Counted from the first letter of the stretch, positions 7,567 to 14,520 are shown. The stretch: 15,404 bases of DNA from an uncultured Oscillospiraceae bacterium (GCA_910584045.1 CAJTYO010000040.1:9259-24662); one strand, 5' to 3'. Notes: generated by a model not told the origin, from the letters alone. Program-made: numbers and translations.

Positions 7567-7867
7567 AAGAATAGTACAAATATCAGAGGGATTCAGGAGA
7601 CAGTTAAACATAATTTGCAAAAGAGGACGTTTAGAATTTGAACCAGCCTCGAATTGCTTGAACATGCTCAAAGCAAACTTTCTGAACATGTTCAGATTCT
7701 GCTGAATGGTTCGGTTTACAATGCGGCAGGAATCTTCCGCGTAGTGAACATCCAAAATCCAGTGCATGTACCACAATGCTGATTGCTTCCGAAATACTAC
7801 AAAAATATCCCTTGTATTCCCGCCTTGTTTCTACTTCCCCAAAATATTCTACTATGGTTTTTCTCAT
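7567..7867 (-). pseudogene. ISAs1-like transposase remnant with internal deletion
   Basis: Two pieces of one transposase sit side by side in different frames. The N-terminal piece (start about 7867) reads MRKTIVEYFGEVETRREYKG and SISEAISIVV, like the start of ISAs1-family transposases. At about 7765-7770 it passes directly, with a frame change, into HWILDVHYAED, then IQQNLNMFRKFALSM, the conserved C-terminal HW.LDV.F.ED...ENL...RK.AL signature of that family. Roughly 250 residues, including the DDE catalytic core, are missing. The remnant cannot encode an active enzyme. I saw no clear terminal inverted repeats. The region is visibly poorer in G+C than pheT, which fits acquired DNA. Confidence 0.75.
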
Positions 7868-7925
7868 ATTTCCCGGTTTATCTTTTTTGCTCCGATTTTG
7901 CAAAATTGATTGCCGTGGTCGCTGG

Positions 7926-7954
7926 TTGATTTGTTTTTGCTGTTATGCTATACT
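7926..7954 (+). promoter_or_regulatory. Sigma-A promoter for the phosphorylase gene
   Basis: TTGATT (7926-7931) and TATACT (7949-7954) are 17 bp apart. The predicted start near 7961 gives a 50-nt leader with GGAGG at 8001-8005. Confidence 0.75.
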
Positions 7955-8010
7955 TCTCACAGACAGTTCGGAAAACTCCATACTGGTGGGAGATATTTTC
8001 GGAGGCGCAT

Positions 8011-8769
8011 ATGAGTTTGTTTGACACATTTGATCCGCGTTCGGAAGAGCTGATAAAGCCCAACCTCCAGCGCTCTTACTGCGAGGGAAAAAACTTCCCT
8101 GAAGTCATCATTGGTGCATTCAAAGAAGAAACCTTTCGTATTCTGGAACAAGTATGTCATGCGGAAGAAATTTGCACTCTGCGGGGAGGTCGTGCAATCC
8201 CTGTGTATCGAATAAACTGGCAGGGGCGGGATATTGGACTTTTTCACACTCTCATGGGAGGACCCGGGACTGCGTGCTTAATAGAGAGCCTCATTGCCAG
8301 AATGGCAAAGAAGTTTCTGCTTTATGGAAATTGTGGTGTGCTTTGTAAGGAAATTTCGGCAGGACATTTGATTCTTCCCACAGCGGCGTACCGAGATGAA
8401 GGCACCAGTTATCATTATCTTTCCGCAAGCGAATATGTGGACGTTCCGACCCATAACCGCCTGACGCAAATTATGGATGAACTCCACTTGCCCTATATTT
8501 CTGGCAAGGTCTGGACAACGGATGCGTTTTATCGGGAGACCCGCAGCAACATGGAAAAGCGAAAAGCTGACGGCTGCATCGCTGTGGATATGGAATGTGC
8601 CTCTGTTATGGCAGTTGGTCAATTCCGTGGTGTTCCGATTTATCAATTCTTCTATGCGGATGACTGCCTGGATGGGGATGCATGGGCTCCTCGCACATTG
8701 GGTGCCAGGCCAGCATCTAGCCATGAAAAGTATTTGCGGGTTGCGCTGGAGATTGCGGCGAAACTGTAA
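8011..8769 (+). CDS. Uridine-phosphorylase-like nucleoside phosphorylase
   Basis: The 252-aa product fits the PNP/UDP phosphorylase superfamily, which splits nucleosides with phosphate to give a free base and (deoxy)ribose-1-phosphate in the cytoplasm. Visible signatures are LMGGPGTA (81-88) and ESLIARMAKKFLLYGNCGVL (92-111) for the core and phosphate-binding region, YRDEGTSYHY (127-136), and VDMECASVMAV (192-202), where the Met-Glu pair normally contacts the ribose. FFYADDCLDG (213-222) resembles the COG2820 uridine phosphorylase group. The exact substrate cannot be read from this. I chose the ATG at 8011 because GGAGG lies 5 nt upstream; an in-frame start 22 codons earlier lacks one. It is a single-gene unit with its own promoter, beside a transposase remnant and in lower-GC DNA, which suggests horizontal gain. 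Confidence 0.88.
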   Translation: MSLFDTFDPRSEELIKPNLQRSYCEGKNFPEVIIGAFKEETFRILEQVCHAEEICTLRGGRAIPVYRINWQGRDIGLFHTLMGGPGTACLIESLIARMAKKFLLYGNCGVLCKEISAGHLILPTAAYRDEGTSYHYLSASEYVDVPTHNRLTQIMDELHLPYISGKVWTTDAFYRETRSNMEKRKADGCIAVDMECASVMAVGQFRGVPIYQFFYADDCLDGDAWAPRTLGARPASSHEKYLRVALEIAAKL

Positions 8770-8838
8770 AAACAATGGAAAATCCCACTGCGAAGCAAGA
8801 GCGTACTTCTATACATGGTCTGTGACTATGTATGAATT

Positions 8839-8930
8839 GCGCTCTGCGAGGCCCGGCCCCGACTTGCGAAAACCGGGGCCACTTGCGTCGCTCCGCGATT
8901 TGCAAGAAGTTCTCACTATTTGCAGAGCGC
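8839..8930. other. Compound hairpin (three-way junction) in non-coding DNA
   Basis: The 359-bp gap between the phosphorylase and the oxidoreductase has no convincing gene. It contains an outer stem GCGCTCTGC/GCAGAGCGC (8839-8847 with 8922-8930). This encloses GGCCCCG/CGGGGCC (8855-8861 with 8874-8880) and CTTGC/GCAAG (8882-8886 with 8902-8906). Further imperfect or short hairpins follow: GCTGCTGG/CCAACAGC (8948-8973) and GGGCG/CGCCC (8981-8993). The set could be a structured RNA, a repeat-family element, or a transcription barrier behind the phosphorylase gene. Confidence 0.5.
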
Positions 8931-9036
8931 GGCAACCTCGGCGCACCGCTGCTGGACAAATTTTGCCAACAGCGCGCTGGGGGCGTCGCGCCCTACAGAC
9001 ACAAAATTGATTTCCCTGTATCCGGGGCGTGTTTTC

Positions 9037-9065
9037 TTGACAACGCCCCCCGGCTTCGGTATGAT
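9037..9065 (+). promoter_or_regulatory. Consensus sigma-A promoter for the oxidoreductase
   Basis: A perfect TTGACA (9037-9042), a 17-bp spacer and TATGAT (9060-9065). The predicted start near 9072 gives a leader of about 57 nt ending in AAGGAGG (9117-9123). Confidence 0.85.
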
Positions 9066-9128
9066 AGAAGGGAGAGCAGCCAATTGTATTGTTCCCGCCC
9101 GTCCGGGCGGCTGAAAAAGGAGGTTCCC

Positions 9129-10523
9129 ATGCAGAAAGACGTGGTCATCATCGGCGCGGGCCCCGCGGGTATTTTTACCGCGCTGGAGATGCTGAAAAAG
9201 GGCGGCAAAAAAGACATCCTCATCGTGGAAAAGGGCAGGGCGGTGGAGGACAGGCGCTGCCCCAAGAGCAAGACCGGGCAGTGCGTAAACTGCAAGCCCT
9301 ACTGCCACATCACCACCGGCTTCTCCGGGGCCGGTGCGTTCTCAGACGGCAAGCTGTCCCTCAGTTATGAGGTGGGCGGCGATCTGCCCACTCTGATCGG
9401 TGCGGACCGGGCTCAGGAGACCATTGATTACACTGACAAAATTTATCTGGAATTCGGCGCGGACGCCCATGTGGAGGGCCTGGGCAATACCGAGGAGGTC
9501 AAGGCCATCCGCAAGCGGGCCATCCGGGCGGGGCTGAAGCTGGTGGACTGCCCCATCCGCCACCTGGGCACGGAAAAGGCCCAGGAGCTGTACTATGCCA
9601 TCGAGCAGTACCTGCTTAAAAACGGCGTAGAGCTGCTCTTTGGCTTTGAGTGCACCGACCTGATGCTGGAGGGCGACGTGTGCAGAGGCGTGCGTATCAC
9701 CAACGGCAGAGAGGAGCGGGAGATCGCCTCCCGCCACACCGTCATCGCCACAGGCCGCCGTGGGGCGGACTGGCTGGAGAGCCTGTGCGCGGAGCACAAC
9801 ATTGCCCACCAGCCCGGCACCGTGGACATCGGCGTGCGGGTGGAGGTCCGCAACGAGGTGATGGAGACGGTGAACCGGGTGCTCTACGAGTCGAAGCTGG
9901 TGGGATATCCCAGGCCCTTTAAGAACAAGGTGCGCACCTTCTGCCAGAATCCCGGCGGCTTCGTCAGTCAGGAGAACTACGACAACGACTTGGCCGTGGT
10001 CAACGGACACAGCTACAAGGAGCTGAAAAGCGACAACACCAATCTGGCCATCCTGTGCAGCCACAATTTTTCTTTCCCCTTCAACCAGCCCATCGCCTAC
10101 GCCCAGAAGGTGGGCGAGCTGACCAACATGCTGGGGGCGGGGCACATCATGGTCCAGCGCTTCGGCGACATCCTGGACGGCAAGCGGACGTGGCAGAAAG
10201 AGCTGGCCTTCTCCAACGTGCGGCCCACCCTGCCGGATGCGGTGGCGGGAGACATCACGGCGGCCATGCCCTACCGGGCCATGACCAATATTATCAATTT
10301 CATTCAGGCTATGGATGAGGTGGTGCCCGGCTTCGCCTCCACGGAAACCTTGCTGTACTCCCCGGAGCTGAAGTTCTACTCCAACCGGGTGAAGATGGAC
10401 GAGGATTTCAACACAAATATCCAGGGACTCCACTGCCTGGGCGACTCCAGCGGGTGGACGAGAGGGCTGATGATGGCCTCCGTTATGGGGGTACTCATGG
10501 GCCGCCGGCTGGCGGAGGCCTAG
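9129..10523 (+). CDS. FAD-dependent oxidoreductase (COG2509-type)
   Basis: The 464-aa protein begins with the dinucleotide-binding motif VVIIGAGPAGIFTALEM (5-21, GxGxxG) and has EKGRAVEDRRCP (about 36-47), typical of the uncharacterised COG2509 FAD-dependent dehydrogenases. A cysteine-rich stretch (RRCP to KPYC, about residues 45-60) leads into GFSGAGAFSDGKLSLS, which is characteristic of the group. ATGRRGADWL near 213 and the C-terminal GLHCLGDSSGWTRGLMMASVMG complete the FAD-binding fold. The substrate is unknown. The ATG has AAGGAGG 5 nt upstream and a consensus promoter, so longer in-frame starts in the non-coding region upstream are rejected. The gene is monocistronic. Its stop codon overlaps that of the convergent carboxypeptidase gene, with no terminator between them. 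Confidence 0.92.
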   Translation: MQKDVVIIGAGPAGIFTALEMLKKGGKKDILIVEKGRAVEDRRCPKSKTGQCVNCKPYCHITTGFSGAGAFSDGKLSLSYEVGGDLPTLIGADRAQETIDYTDKIYLEFGADAHVEGLGNTEEVKAIRKRAIRAGLKLVDCPIRHLGTEKAQELYYAIEQYLLKNGVELLFGFECTDLMLEGDVCRGVRITNGREEREIASRHTVIATGRRGADWLESLCAEHNIAHQPGTVDIGVRVEVRNEVMETVNRVLYESKLVGYPRPFKNKVRTFCQNPGGFVSQENYDNDLAVVNGHSYKELKSDNTNLAILCSHNFSFPFNQPIAYAQKVGELTNMLGAGHIMVQRFGDILDGKRTWQKELAFSNVRPTLPDAVAGDITAAMPYRAMTNIINFIQAMDEVVPGFASTETLLYSPELKFYSNRVKMDEDFNTNIQGLHCLGDSSGWTRGLMMASVMGVLMGRRLAEA

Positions 10524-11662
10524 CTCCCGCCGCCCATGAAGGCCATGCGCAGACAGCGCTCCAATATCTGCCAATAGGTCAGACGGGCCACTGAGTTCCC
10601 GGCCACCACCGGAAACTCCGCCAGCACCTCCCCACCGGAGGTCACCGTCATCCGTCCCACAGGCTGGCCCTCCTCCACAGGAGCGGCCAGCCGTTCCTCC
10701 AGCTCCACCGCTACCTCCATGGCTCCCACCTTCTCCTTAGCGGCCAGGATGGCGGCATTCCCTTCCAGGCGAGGGGTGACGGTCGCGGCGTCGCCCAACT
10801 CCACCGGGATGGGGCCCAGAGGCTCCGGCGGCTGAGCCTGGGCCAGGGCGTAGGCCGCGAAGCCGTAGTTCAGCAGCGTCTTGGCGCTCTCGAAGCGTTG
10901 GGTGGAGGTGGGGGATTTCAGTACCACCGCAATCAATTCCATGCCGTCCCGCTCCGCCGTGGCCGACAGGCAGTAGAGGGCCCCGTCGGTGCTGCCGGTC
11001 TTCAGCCCCGTGGCCCCGGGGTAAAAGCGGATCAGCTTGTTGGTGTTGCTCAGGCCGAATTCCCCGTTTCGCAGGGAGTCCATCCAAATGGTGGTGAAGC
11101 GCCGGATATCCGGGTGGCGCAGAATCAGTTCCCGACTCATGAGGGCGATGTCATAGGCGCTGGTGACGTGGCCTTGGGCCGGAAGGCCGGTTGGATTCAT
11201 GAAGGAGGTGTCCGCCATACCCAGCTCCGACGCCCGCTGGTTCATCTTCTCCACGAAGGCCTCGGCGCTGCCTGCCAGGTGCTCCGCCAGAGCCACGCTG
11301 CAGTCGTTGGCCGAGGCCACACACACTGCCTTGAGCATCTCCTCCACCGACATCTGCTCGTTCTCCTTCAGCCAGATCTGGCTGCCCCCCATGGAGCAGG
11401 CGTAGGCCGATGCAGTGACCATGTCCTCATAGCGCAGTGCGCCGGTGTCGATGGCCTCCATCACCAGCAGAACGGTCATGATCTTGGTGACGCTGGCCGG
11501 CTCCAGCTGCTCGTGTTCGTTGACCGCATAGAGGATTTCTCCGGTAGTCTTCTCCATCAGCAGGCAGGCCCCCGCCTCTACCGCCAGCGATTCCGCCCGC
11601 GCCGGGACCGCCAGCGCCAACAGCAGCGTCAGCGCCAGCAGACCGGAAATCTTTTTTTTCAT
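10520..11662 (-). CDS. D-alanyl-D-alanine carboxypeptidase (PBP5/DacF type)
   Basis: This family of low-molecular-weight penicillin-binding proteins removes the terminal D-Ala from peptidoglycan pentapeptides outside the membrane. The 380-aa product starts with a signal peptide (MKKK, then a hydrophobic LLALTLLLALAVP, cleavage near ARA at 21-23). The three active-site motifs are present: SVTK (57-60, Ser57 nucleophile), SAN (117-119) and KTG (221-223). The last ~90 residues form the beta-rich PBP5 C-terminal domain. The extreme C-terminus is short and only weakly amphipathic. I chose the ATG at 11660-11662 because it gives a proper signal peptide and follows a GGAAGGG stretch; an upstream start at 11848 would overlap the tRNA gene. 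The stop shares CTAG (10520-10523) with the convergent oxidoreductase. I could not identify a clear promoter. Confidence 0.94.
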   Translation of the reverse strand: MKKKISGLLALTLLLALAVPARAESLAVEAGACLLMEKTTGEILYAVNEHEQLEPASVTKIMTVLLVMEAIDTGALRYEDMVTASAYACSMGGSQIWLKENEQMSVEEMLKAVCVASANDCSVALAEHLAGSAEAFVEKMNQRASELGMADTSFMNPTGLPAQGHVTSAYDIALMSRELILRHPDIRRFTTIWMDSLRNGEFGLSNTNKLIRFYPGATGLKTGSTDGALYCLSATAERDGMELIAVVLKSPTSTQRFESAKTLLNYGFAAYALAQAQPPEPLGPIPVELGDAATVTPRLEGNAAILAAKEKVGAMEVAVELEERLAAPVEEGQPVGRMTVTSGGEVLAEFPVVAGNSVARLTYWQILERCLRMAFMGGGS

Positions 11663-11764
11663 ACCCAATCCCTTCCTTTTCCGCTTTTCCCTGGATTTCC
11701 AGGCGTTCTGCCATAAGAATATGCCAAGGTGTAAAATGAAATGACTGTTCCGGCAAATTTCGCC

Positions 11765-11793
11765 TTGCATTTGGGGAAGAAGTCTGGTATAAT
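11765..11793 (+). promoter_or_regulatory. Promoter of tRNA-Gly
   Basis: TTGCAT (11765-11770), a 17-bp spacer and a perfect TATAAT (11788-11793). Transcription would start about 12 nt ahead of the tRNA. Confidence 0.85.
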
Positions 11794-11811
11794 GGGTGCA
11801 ACTTGAGAGAG

Positions 11812-11885
11812 GCAGGGTTAGTACATCGGTAGTACATCGGCTTCCCAAGCCGAGGAGGCGGGTTCGATTCCCGTACCCTGCTCCA
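11812..11885 (+). tRNA. tRNA-Gly (anticodon CCC)
   Basis: The full cloverleaf can be drawn. The acceptor arm pairs GCAGGGT (11812-11818) with ACCCTGC (11875-11881). The D arm is GTAC/GTAC. The anticodon stem TCGGC/GCCGA carries the loop TTCCCAA, with CCC at 11844-11846. The T arm is GCGGG/CCCGT around TTCGATT. The discriminator is T and CCA is encoded at 11883-11885. A U at position 73 fits glycine tRNAs. The gene has its own promoter and terminator. Its 3' end borders the integrative element, so it is the likely attachment site. Confidence 0.97.
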
Positions 11886-11890
11886 TGTTA

Positions 11891-11925
11891 AAACCTCCGA
11901 AATCAGACGGTTTCGGAGGTTTTTC
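11891..11925 (+). terminator. Intrinsic terminator of tRNA-Gly
   Basis: The arms AAACCTCCGAAA (11891-11902) and TTTCGGAGGTTT (11911-11922) pair perfectly across an 8-nt loop and run into a T-tract. It begins 5 nt after the CCA end. Confidence 0.9.
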
Positions 11926-11965
11926 TTAACTTTTCCGCTAACTTTACCTTTGCCCCCGATAGTTG

Positions 11966-12003
11966 TGGAACGCTATTTGGAACGCTATGGAAATTGGAAC
12001 ACT
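11966..12003. repeat. Short direct repeats near the attachment site
   Basis: TGGAACGCTAT occurs at 11966-11976 and 11978-11988, and a partial copy TGGAACAC starts at 11995. Spacing is 12 and 17 bp. They lie about 80-120 bp from the tRNA 3' end, where tyrosine integrases usually have arm-type sites. Function is inferred from position only. Confidence 0.5.
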
Positions 12004-12012
12004 GAGGAAAGA

Positions 12013-12038
12013 GGGGGTACCTACCCTGGCAGGCACCC
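12013..12038 (-). terminator. Possible terminator at the excisionase gene end
   Basis: GGGGTACCT and AGGCACCCC pair with one mismatch around an 8-nt loop. The structure spans the stop codon of the excisionase-like gene. On the minus strand it is followed by CCTCTTTCC, a weak U-tract, so termination is possible but not certain. Confidence 0.35.
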
Positions 12039-12278
12039 CTTCAAGATATTTTTCTGCTCCTGTTCGACACGACAACTCCACCATCTCCAAAAAGAGTTGA
12101 TGTCAATGCGATACTGCTTGCCGACCTTTGCACAGGGAAGTTCTCCCGTGAGAATCAGGTTGTCAACGACAGGACGAGAGACACGCAGAATCGTCATTAT
12201 GTCGGAAACGGTTAGAAACATACCATACTGTTCAGAAAGGTAAGAAATCGTATTAACGTCTGATTGAGTGAGTTTCAT
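12021..12278 (-). CDS. Excisionase-like helix-turn-helix protein
   Basis: The 85-aa protein has a MerR/excisionase-type winged HTH: MFLTVSDIMTILRVSRPVVDN (about 20-40), then LILTGELPCAKVGKQYRIDINSFWRWW. The order 'helix, turn, helix, then GKQYRI and a final tryptophan-containing helix' is the HTH_17 (excisionase/AlpA-like) signature. Such proteins bend DNA to direct integrase towards excision. The gene begins 23 bp after the translocase stop on the same strand, so it is probably the last gene of that operon. The ribosome binding site is weak (GGATAGG). Normally an integrase gene follows; here only about 135 bp remain before the tRNA. It could instead be a transcription regulator. Confidence 0.8.
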   Translation of the reverse strand: MKLTQSDVNTISYLSEQYGMFLTVSDIMTILRVSRPVVDNLILTGELPCAKVGKQYRIDINSFWRWWSCRVEQEQKNILKGCLPG

Positions 12279-12301
12279 TACCTATCCAGTCTGGGACGGG
12301 A

Positions 12302-13552
12302 TTATGGGGTGGTTCGTGTATCCCTTTCTGGAAGTATGGTTTTGTCGTCGAACAGATAGCCGCGAAAGAGGGTGCCGTCCTGATCAAGGAAAAGACCCTG
12401 GCTATCCTTTGGGATACGGTCCGCTGCATCTGTGCTGTCCAGGATGATTTGAGAGAGAACATTATCGGCCTTGCCGCAGATGCGCCCATCCAGATTATTT
12501 TTGATTTGCCCGGGGACAACCATGGCATCTGGCCGCTGGGTGGAGACGACCAAATGGATGCCGAACGCCCGGCCCAAGTGGGCAATGGTGGCAAGATTGC
12601 TAACGATTGCGGCGGCTTCCTCCTTGTGGGGTTTATCCATGCCGGTTGTGTCGGTCAGCTCCGCAATTTCGTCAACCACCAGAAGAATGCGGCGAAGCTT
12701 GCCATCTGGACGGAGGCGGTTGAAATCCTTCAGGCTGGAACAGGGAACGCCCTCACGATTGCTGACCTGATGATACATATCTTTCCGATGATTCAATTCT
12801 TTGACAAGCTGACTGGACATCGACAGTGTATCCCCAGCGGTGACGCCGAAAGAGCAATCCTGGTTTCTCCAGCGAGACGGATAATCCAGGCCACCCTTGA
12901 GATCGGAGACATAGACCTCCGCAGCCGGTTTCCCATCACTGTCGGTCATGCAGACAAACTGAAAAATAATGGATTTGACCAGCGTAGTTTTTCCGCTGCC
13001 GGTAGAGCCCCCTACCAGGAGGTGGGGTACCTTATCCGGGTCCCAGGTGACACGTCCGTCCAGAGATTCGCCCAGCAGGATTTCTGGAGGCTTGGACAGC
13101 TGGCCCTGGGGCAAATAGGCTACCTCCGGGAGCTTTGTGTTGCCGGGAGCCAGATGGAGGCGGATGGATTGATTCCCCTCTCCCGGTTCGACCTTGGTGA
13201 TGCGTTTTCCCAGGGCGCTTTCCAAGGGTTCTAGGTTCTCCTGCACTTGGGAGATAGTGGTTCCTTGGGTAAACATATCCATGACGCCCCTGCCATCCTT
13301 TTCCTGGTAACTGGTGGGCAATGGCGGTTCTCCAGCGGAATTAGTCAGGCCGATACGCTGAAAGGCGTTGGCGGTGTGGTATGCACCCTTTGGGACTGCG
13401 GAAATAGTGACCACAACGGCAAAGAGGACGATGGAGCCGAGGACTACCAGGATACAAGCCAGCGGCTGCATCAAGTGTCCAAGCACGCAGTCTGTGGGAG
13501 CTGCTGCATGGAGCAGCAGAAGCAGAGCGGCGACCCAGTACAACGTGACCAC
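12302..13552 (-). CDS. FtsK/TcpA-like DNA translocase (coupling protein)
   Basis: FtsK/SpoIIIE-domain ATPases of this size in Gram-positive integrative elements (Tn916 Orf21, TcpA) move DNA to the conjugation machinery at the membrane. The 416-aa product has two hydrophobic N-terminal segments (about 3-18 and 29-50), then FQRIGLTN, Walker A GGSTGSGKTT (181-190) and Walker B RILLVVDEIAE (288-298). STQRPDAMVVPGQIKNN further on is typical of the FtsK motor. No ATG is available at the N-terminus: the first start is GTG at 13552, with no good ribosome binding site, and it lies inside the end of the broken rep frame. A stop codon is in frame 12 codons before. The 5' end may therefore be truncated by the same deletion that cut rep. 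Confidence 0.87.
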   Translation of the reverse strand: MVTLYWVAALLLLLHAAAPTDCVLGHLMQPLACILVVLGSIVLFAVVVTISAVPKGAYHTANAFQRIGLTNSAGEPPLPTSYQEKDGRGVMDMFTQGTTISQVQENLEPLESALGKRITKVEPGEGNQSIRLHLAPGNTKLPEVAYLPQGQLSKPPEILLGESLDGRVTWDPDKVPHLLVGGSTGSGKTTLVKSIIFQFVCMTDSDGKPAAEVYVSDLKGGLDYPSRWRNQDCSFGVTAGDTLSMSSQLVKELNHRKDMYHQVSNREGVPCSSLKDFNRLRPDGKLRRILLVVDEIAELTDTTGMDKPHKEEAAAIVSNLATIAHLGRAFGIHLVVSTQRPDAMVVPGQIKNNLDGRICGKADNVLSQIILDSTDAADRIPKDSQGLFLDQDGTLFRGYLFDDKTILPERDTRTTP

Positions 13553-13814
13553 TCTTATCGCTTTTGATCTTCTCTACGGACTGCTCTTTGACCCCGAACC
13601 ACTTTGCCACTTGGGGAAGCTGGACATTTGTAGTTCCAAAGTTCAGATATATATGGAAATGGGGCTTTGCAGGCGTTCCATCTGCCAGTACATCCTGGTC
13701 ATGCAGAGCAATCACATATTTTTTGATGCTGTCATGCTTGCCGAGAACCTTTAAGATGTTAGGTACATCCCAGTTATCCTCTGCGTACAGCACCGTTTCA
13801 CAGTGTTTCGGCAT
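13536..13814 (-). pseudogene. Truncated HUH-type Rep (plasmid Rep_2 family)
   Basis: The first ~93 codons encode MPKHCETVLYAEDNWDV, YVIALHDQDV and KPHFHIYLNFG (50-60). The His-Phe-His (H52, H54) is the HUH metal-binding motif of rolling-circle replication initiators in the Rep_2/Rep_OBD family. Homology ends around residue 93 (QSVEKIKSDKSGHVVL). The frame then continues to a stop at 13341 as nonsense, because it overlaps the translocase gene in another frame. The catalytic tyrosine and the C-terminal part are absent. Family members usually have about 200 residues or more. The weak GAGAAG before the ATG gives poor initiation. The fragment is best explained by a deletion joining rep to the translocase gene. 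Confidence 0.75.
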
Positions 13815-13847
13815 AACTTCTCTGACTGCGGAATATGCTTTTTCTCA

Positions 13848-13959
13848 TACACCCTACACCCTATATCCGCCAGAGGGACGCAGCCCCCTCTGGCGGTGAA
13901 AAGCCGGAAAGGGAAAGGAGTTAGAGGGTCAAAAACTGCCAGGTTACACCCTACACCCA
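13848..13959. repeat. TACACCC iteron-like repeats and hairpin upstream of rep
   Basis: TACACCCTACACCC occurs at 13848-13861 and 13945-13958, each made of two TACACCC units. Between them a perfect 11-bp inverted repeat, CCGCCAGAGGG/CCCTCTGGCGG (13867-13877 with 13886-13896), surrounds an 8-nt loop. Position directly upstream of a Rep gene suggests a Rep-binding or nicking region (origin), or an operator. A second inverted repeat, GCCCCAAG/CTTGGGGC (13981-13988 with 14009-14016), follows in a G/C-rich stretch. No gene is evident from 13815 to 14061. Confidence 0.55.
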
Positions 13960-14061
13960 TCCTACCAGACTTTCCACACGGCCCCAAGGGGGCGGGGGCG
14001 GCAGTCCGCTTGGGGCGGCCTCCCGTCCCCCAGTCTCCCCAGCCAGGGCAGGCGGTGAGGA

Positions 14062-14397
14062 TCAGTGCTTGCCGTCAGCCTTATGAATGCCATCTGCCTG
14101 TGCCGTAAAGGCCAAGGCGTTCCGTTTGAAATCGAAATAGGGCCGAACCTGCAGATTGTCAAACGCGACAGGGATACTCTCACCAGGATTCAGATCCATA
14201 GCCTTGGCACCAGGCACCTTGACTTCAAGCATCTCATAGGCGCGGCTGGGCAGCACAACGGCATACTTGTAGCCCGCTACATCATTCAGCGGCTTGCCGT
14301 CCTGGTACGCCTTGTAGGGCGTTACACGGGTCAGCAACATACCGGAGCCAAAGCAACTATTGTCGATATGAAGCCCAGCAGTTGTAAGCGTAATCAT
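14062..14397 (-). CDS. Small mobile-element protein, possibly DUF961-like
   Basis: I do not firmly recognise this 111-aa protein. It is compact, soluble and probably all-beta: YKYAVVLPSRAYEMLEVKVPGAKAMD is followed by GESIPVAFDNLQVRPYFDF and ends ADGIHKADGKH. The spacing of 'aromatic-V.LP ... VKVP ... G..V.F.N' recalls the DUF961 proteins (Tn916 Orf22/Orf23), which precede the FtsK-like and Rep genes in such elements. There are no membrane segments and no catalytic motif. The ATG has AAAGGAGG 10 nt upstream; a nearer out-of-frame ATG is too close to it. It is the first gene of the minus-strand operon, behind the attenuator leader. Confidence 0.7.
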   Translation of the reverse strand: MITLTTAGLHIDNSCFGSGMLLTRVTPYKAYQDGKPLNDVAGYKYAVVLPSRAYEMLEVKVPGAKAMDLNPGESIPVAFDNLQVRPYFDFKRNALAFTAQADGIHKADGKH

Positions 14398-14453
14398 AAC
14401 GCATGATCCTCCTTTCTTTCGTGTTGATTTGACAGGGTTATATTAAGGCAAAC

Positions 14454-14520
14454 AAAAAAGGCTATATTATCCCCTACCCAAGACATGGCCTTTAGAGTTA
14501 GAATGATAATTTAGCCTTTT
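14454..14520 (-). terminator. Attenuator-like terminator in the minus-strand leader
   Basis: Read on the minus strand, AAAAGGCTAAATTATC (14520-14505) pairs with GATAATATAGCCTTTT (14471-14456), with one mismatch in 16 and a 33-nt loop, and runs into TTTTTT. It lies between the promoter (14607-14635) and the 111-aa gene. A related segment, AAGGCTTAAAT (14532-14522), upstream on the transcript could compete for the 3' arm. This would make termination conditional. Confidence 0.7.

Noticed and set aside
8832..9128. N-terminal extension of the oxidoreductase
   Set aside because: The extension would include the promoter at 9037-9065. The protein fold starts exactly at the ATG at 9129, which has AAGGAGG.
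11819..11840. Tandem TAGTACATCGG repeat (two copies) at the tRNA
   Set aside because: It is explained by the tRNA itself: both halves of the D stem read GTAC, and the anticodon stem starts with TCGG.
13751..13987. Minus-strand frame upstream of rep
   Set aside because: It crosses the hairpin and TACACCC repeats, overlaps the rep start in another frame and has no ribosome binding site or recognisable motif.
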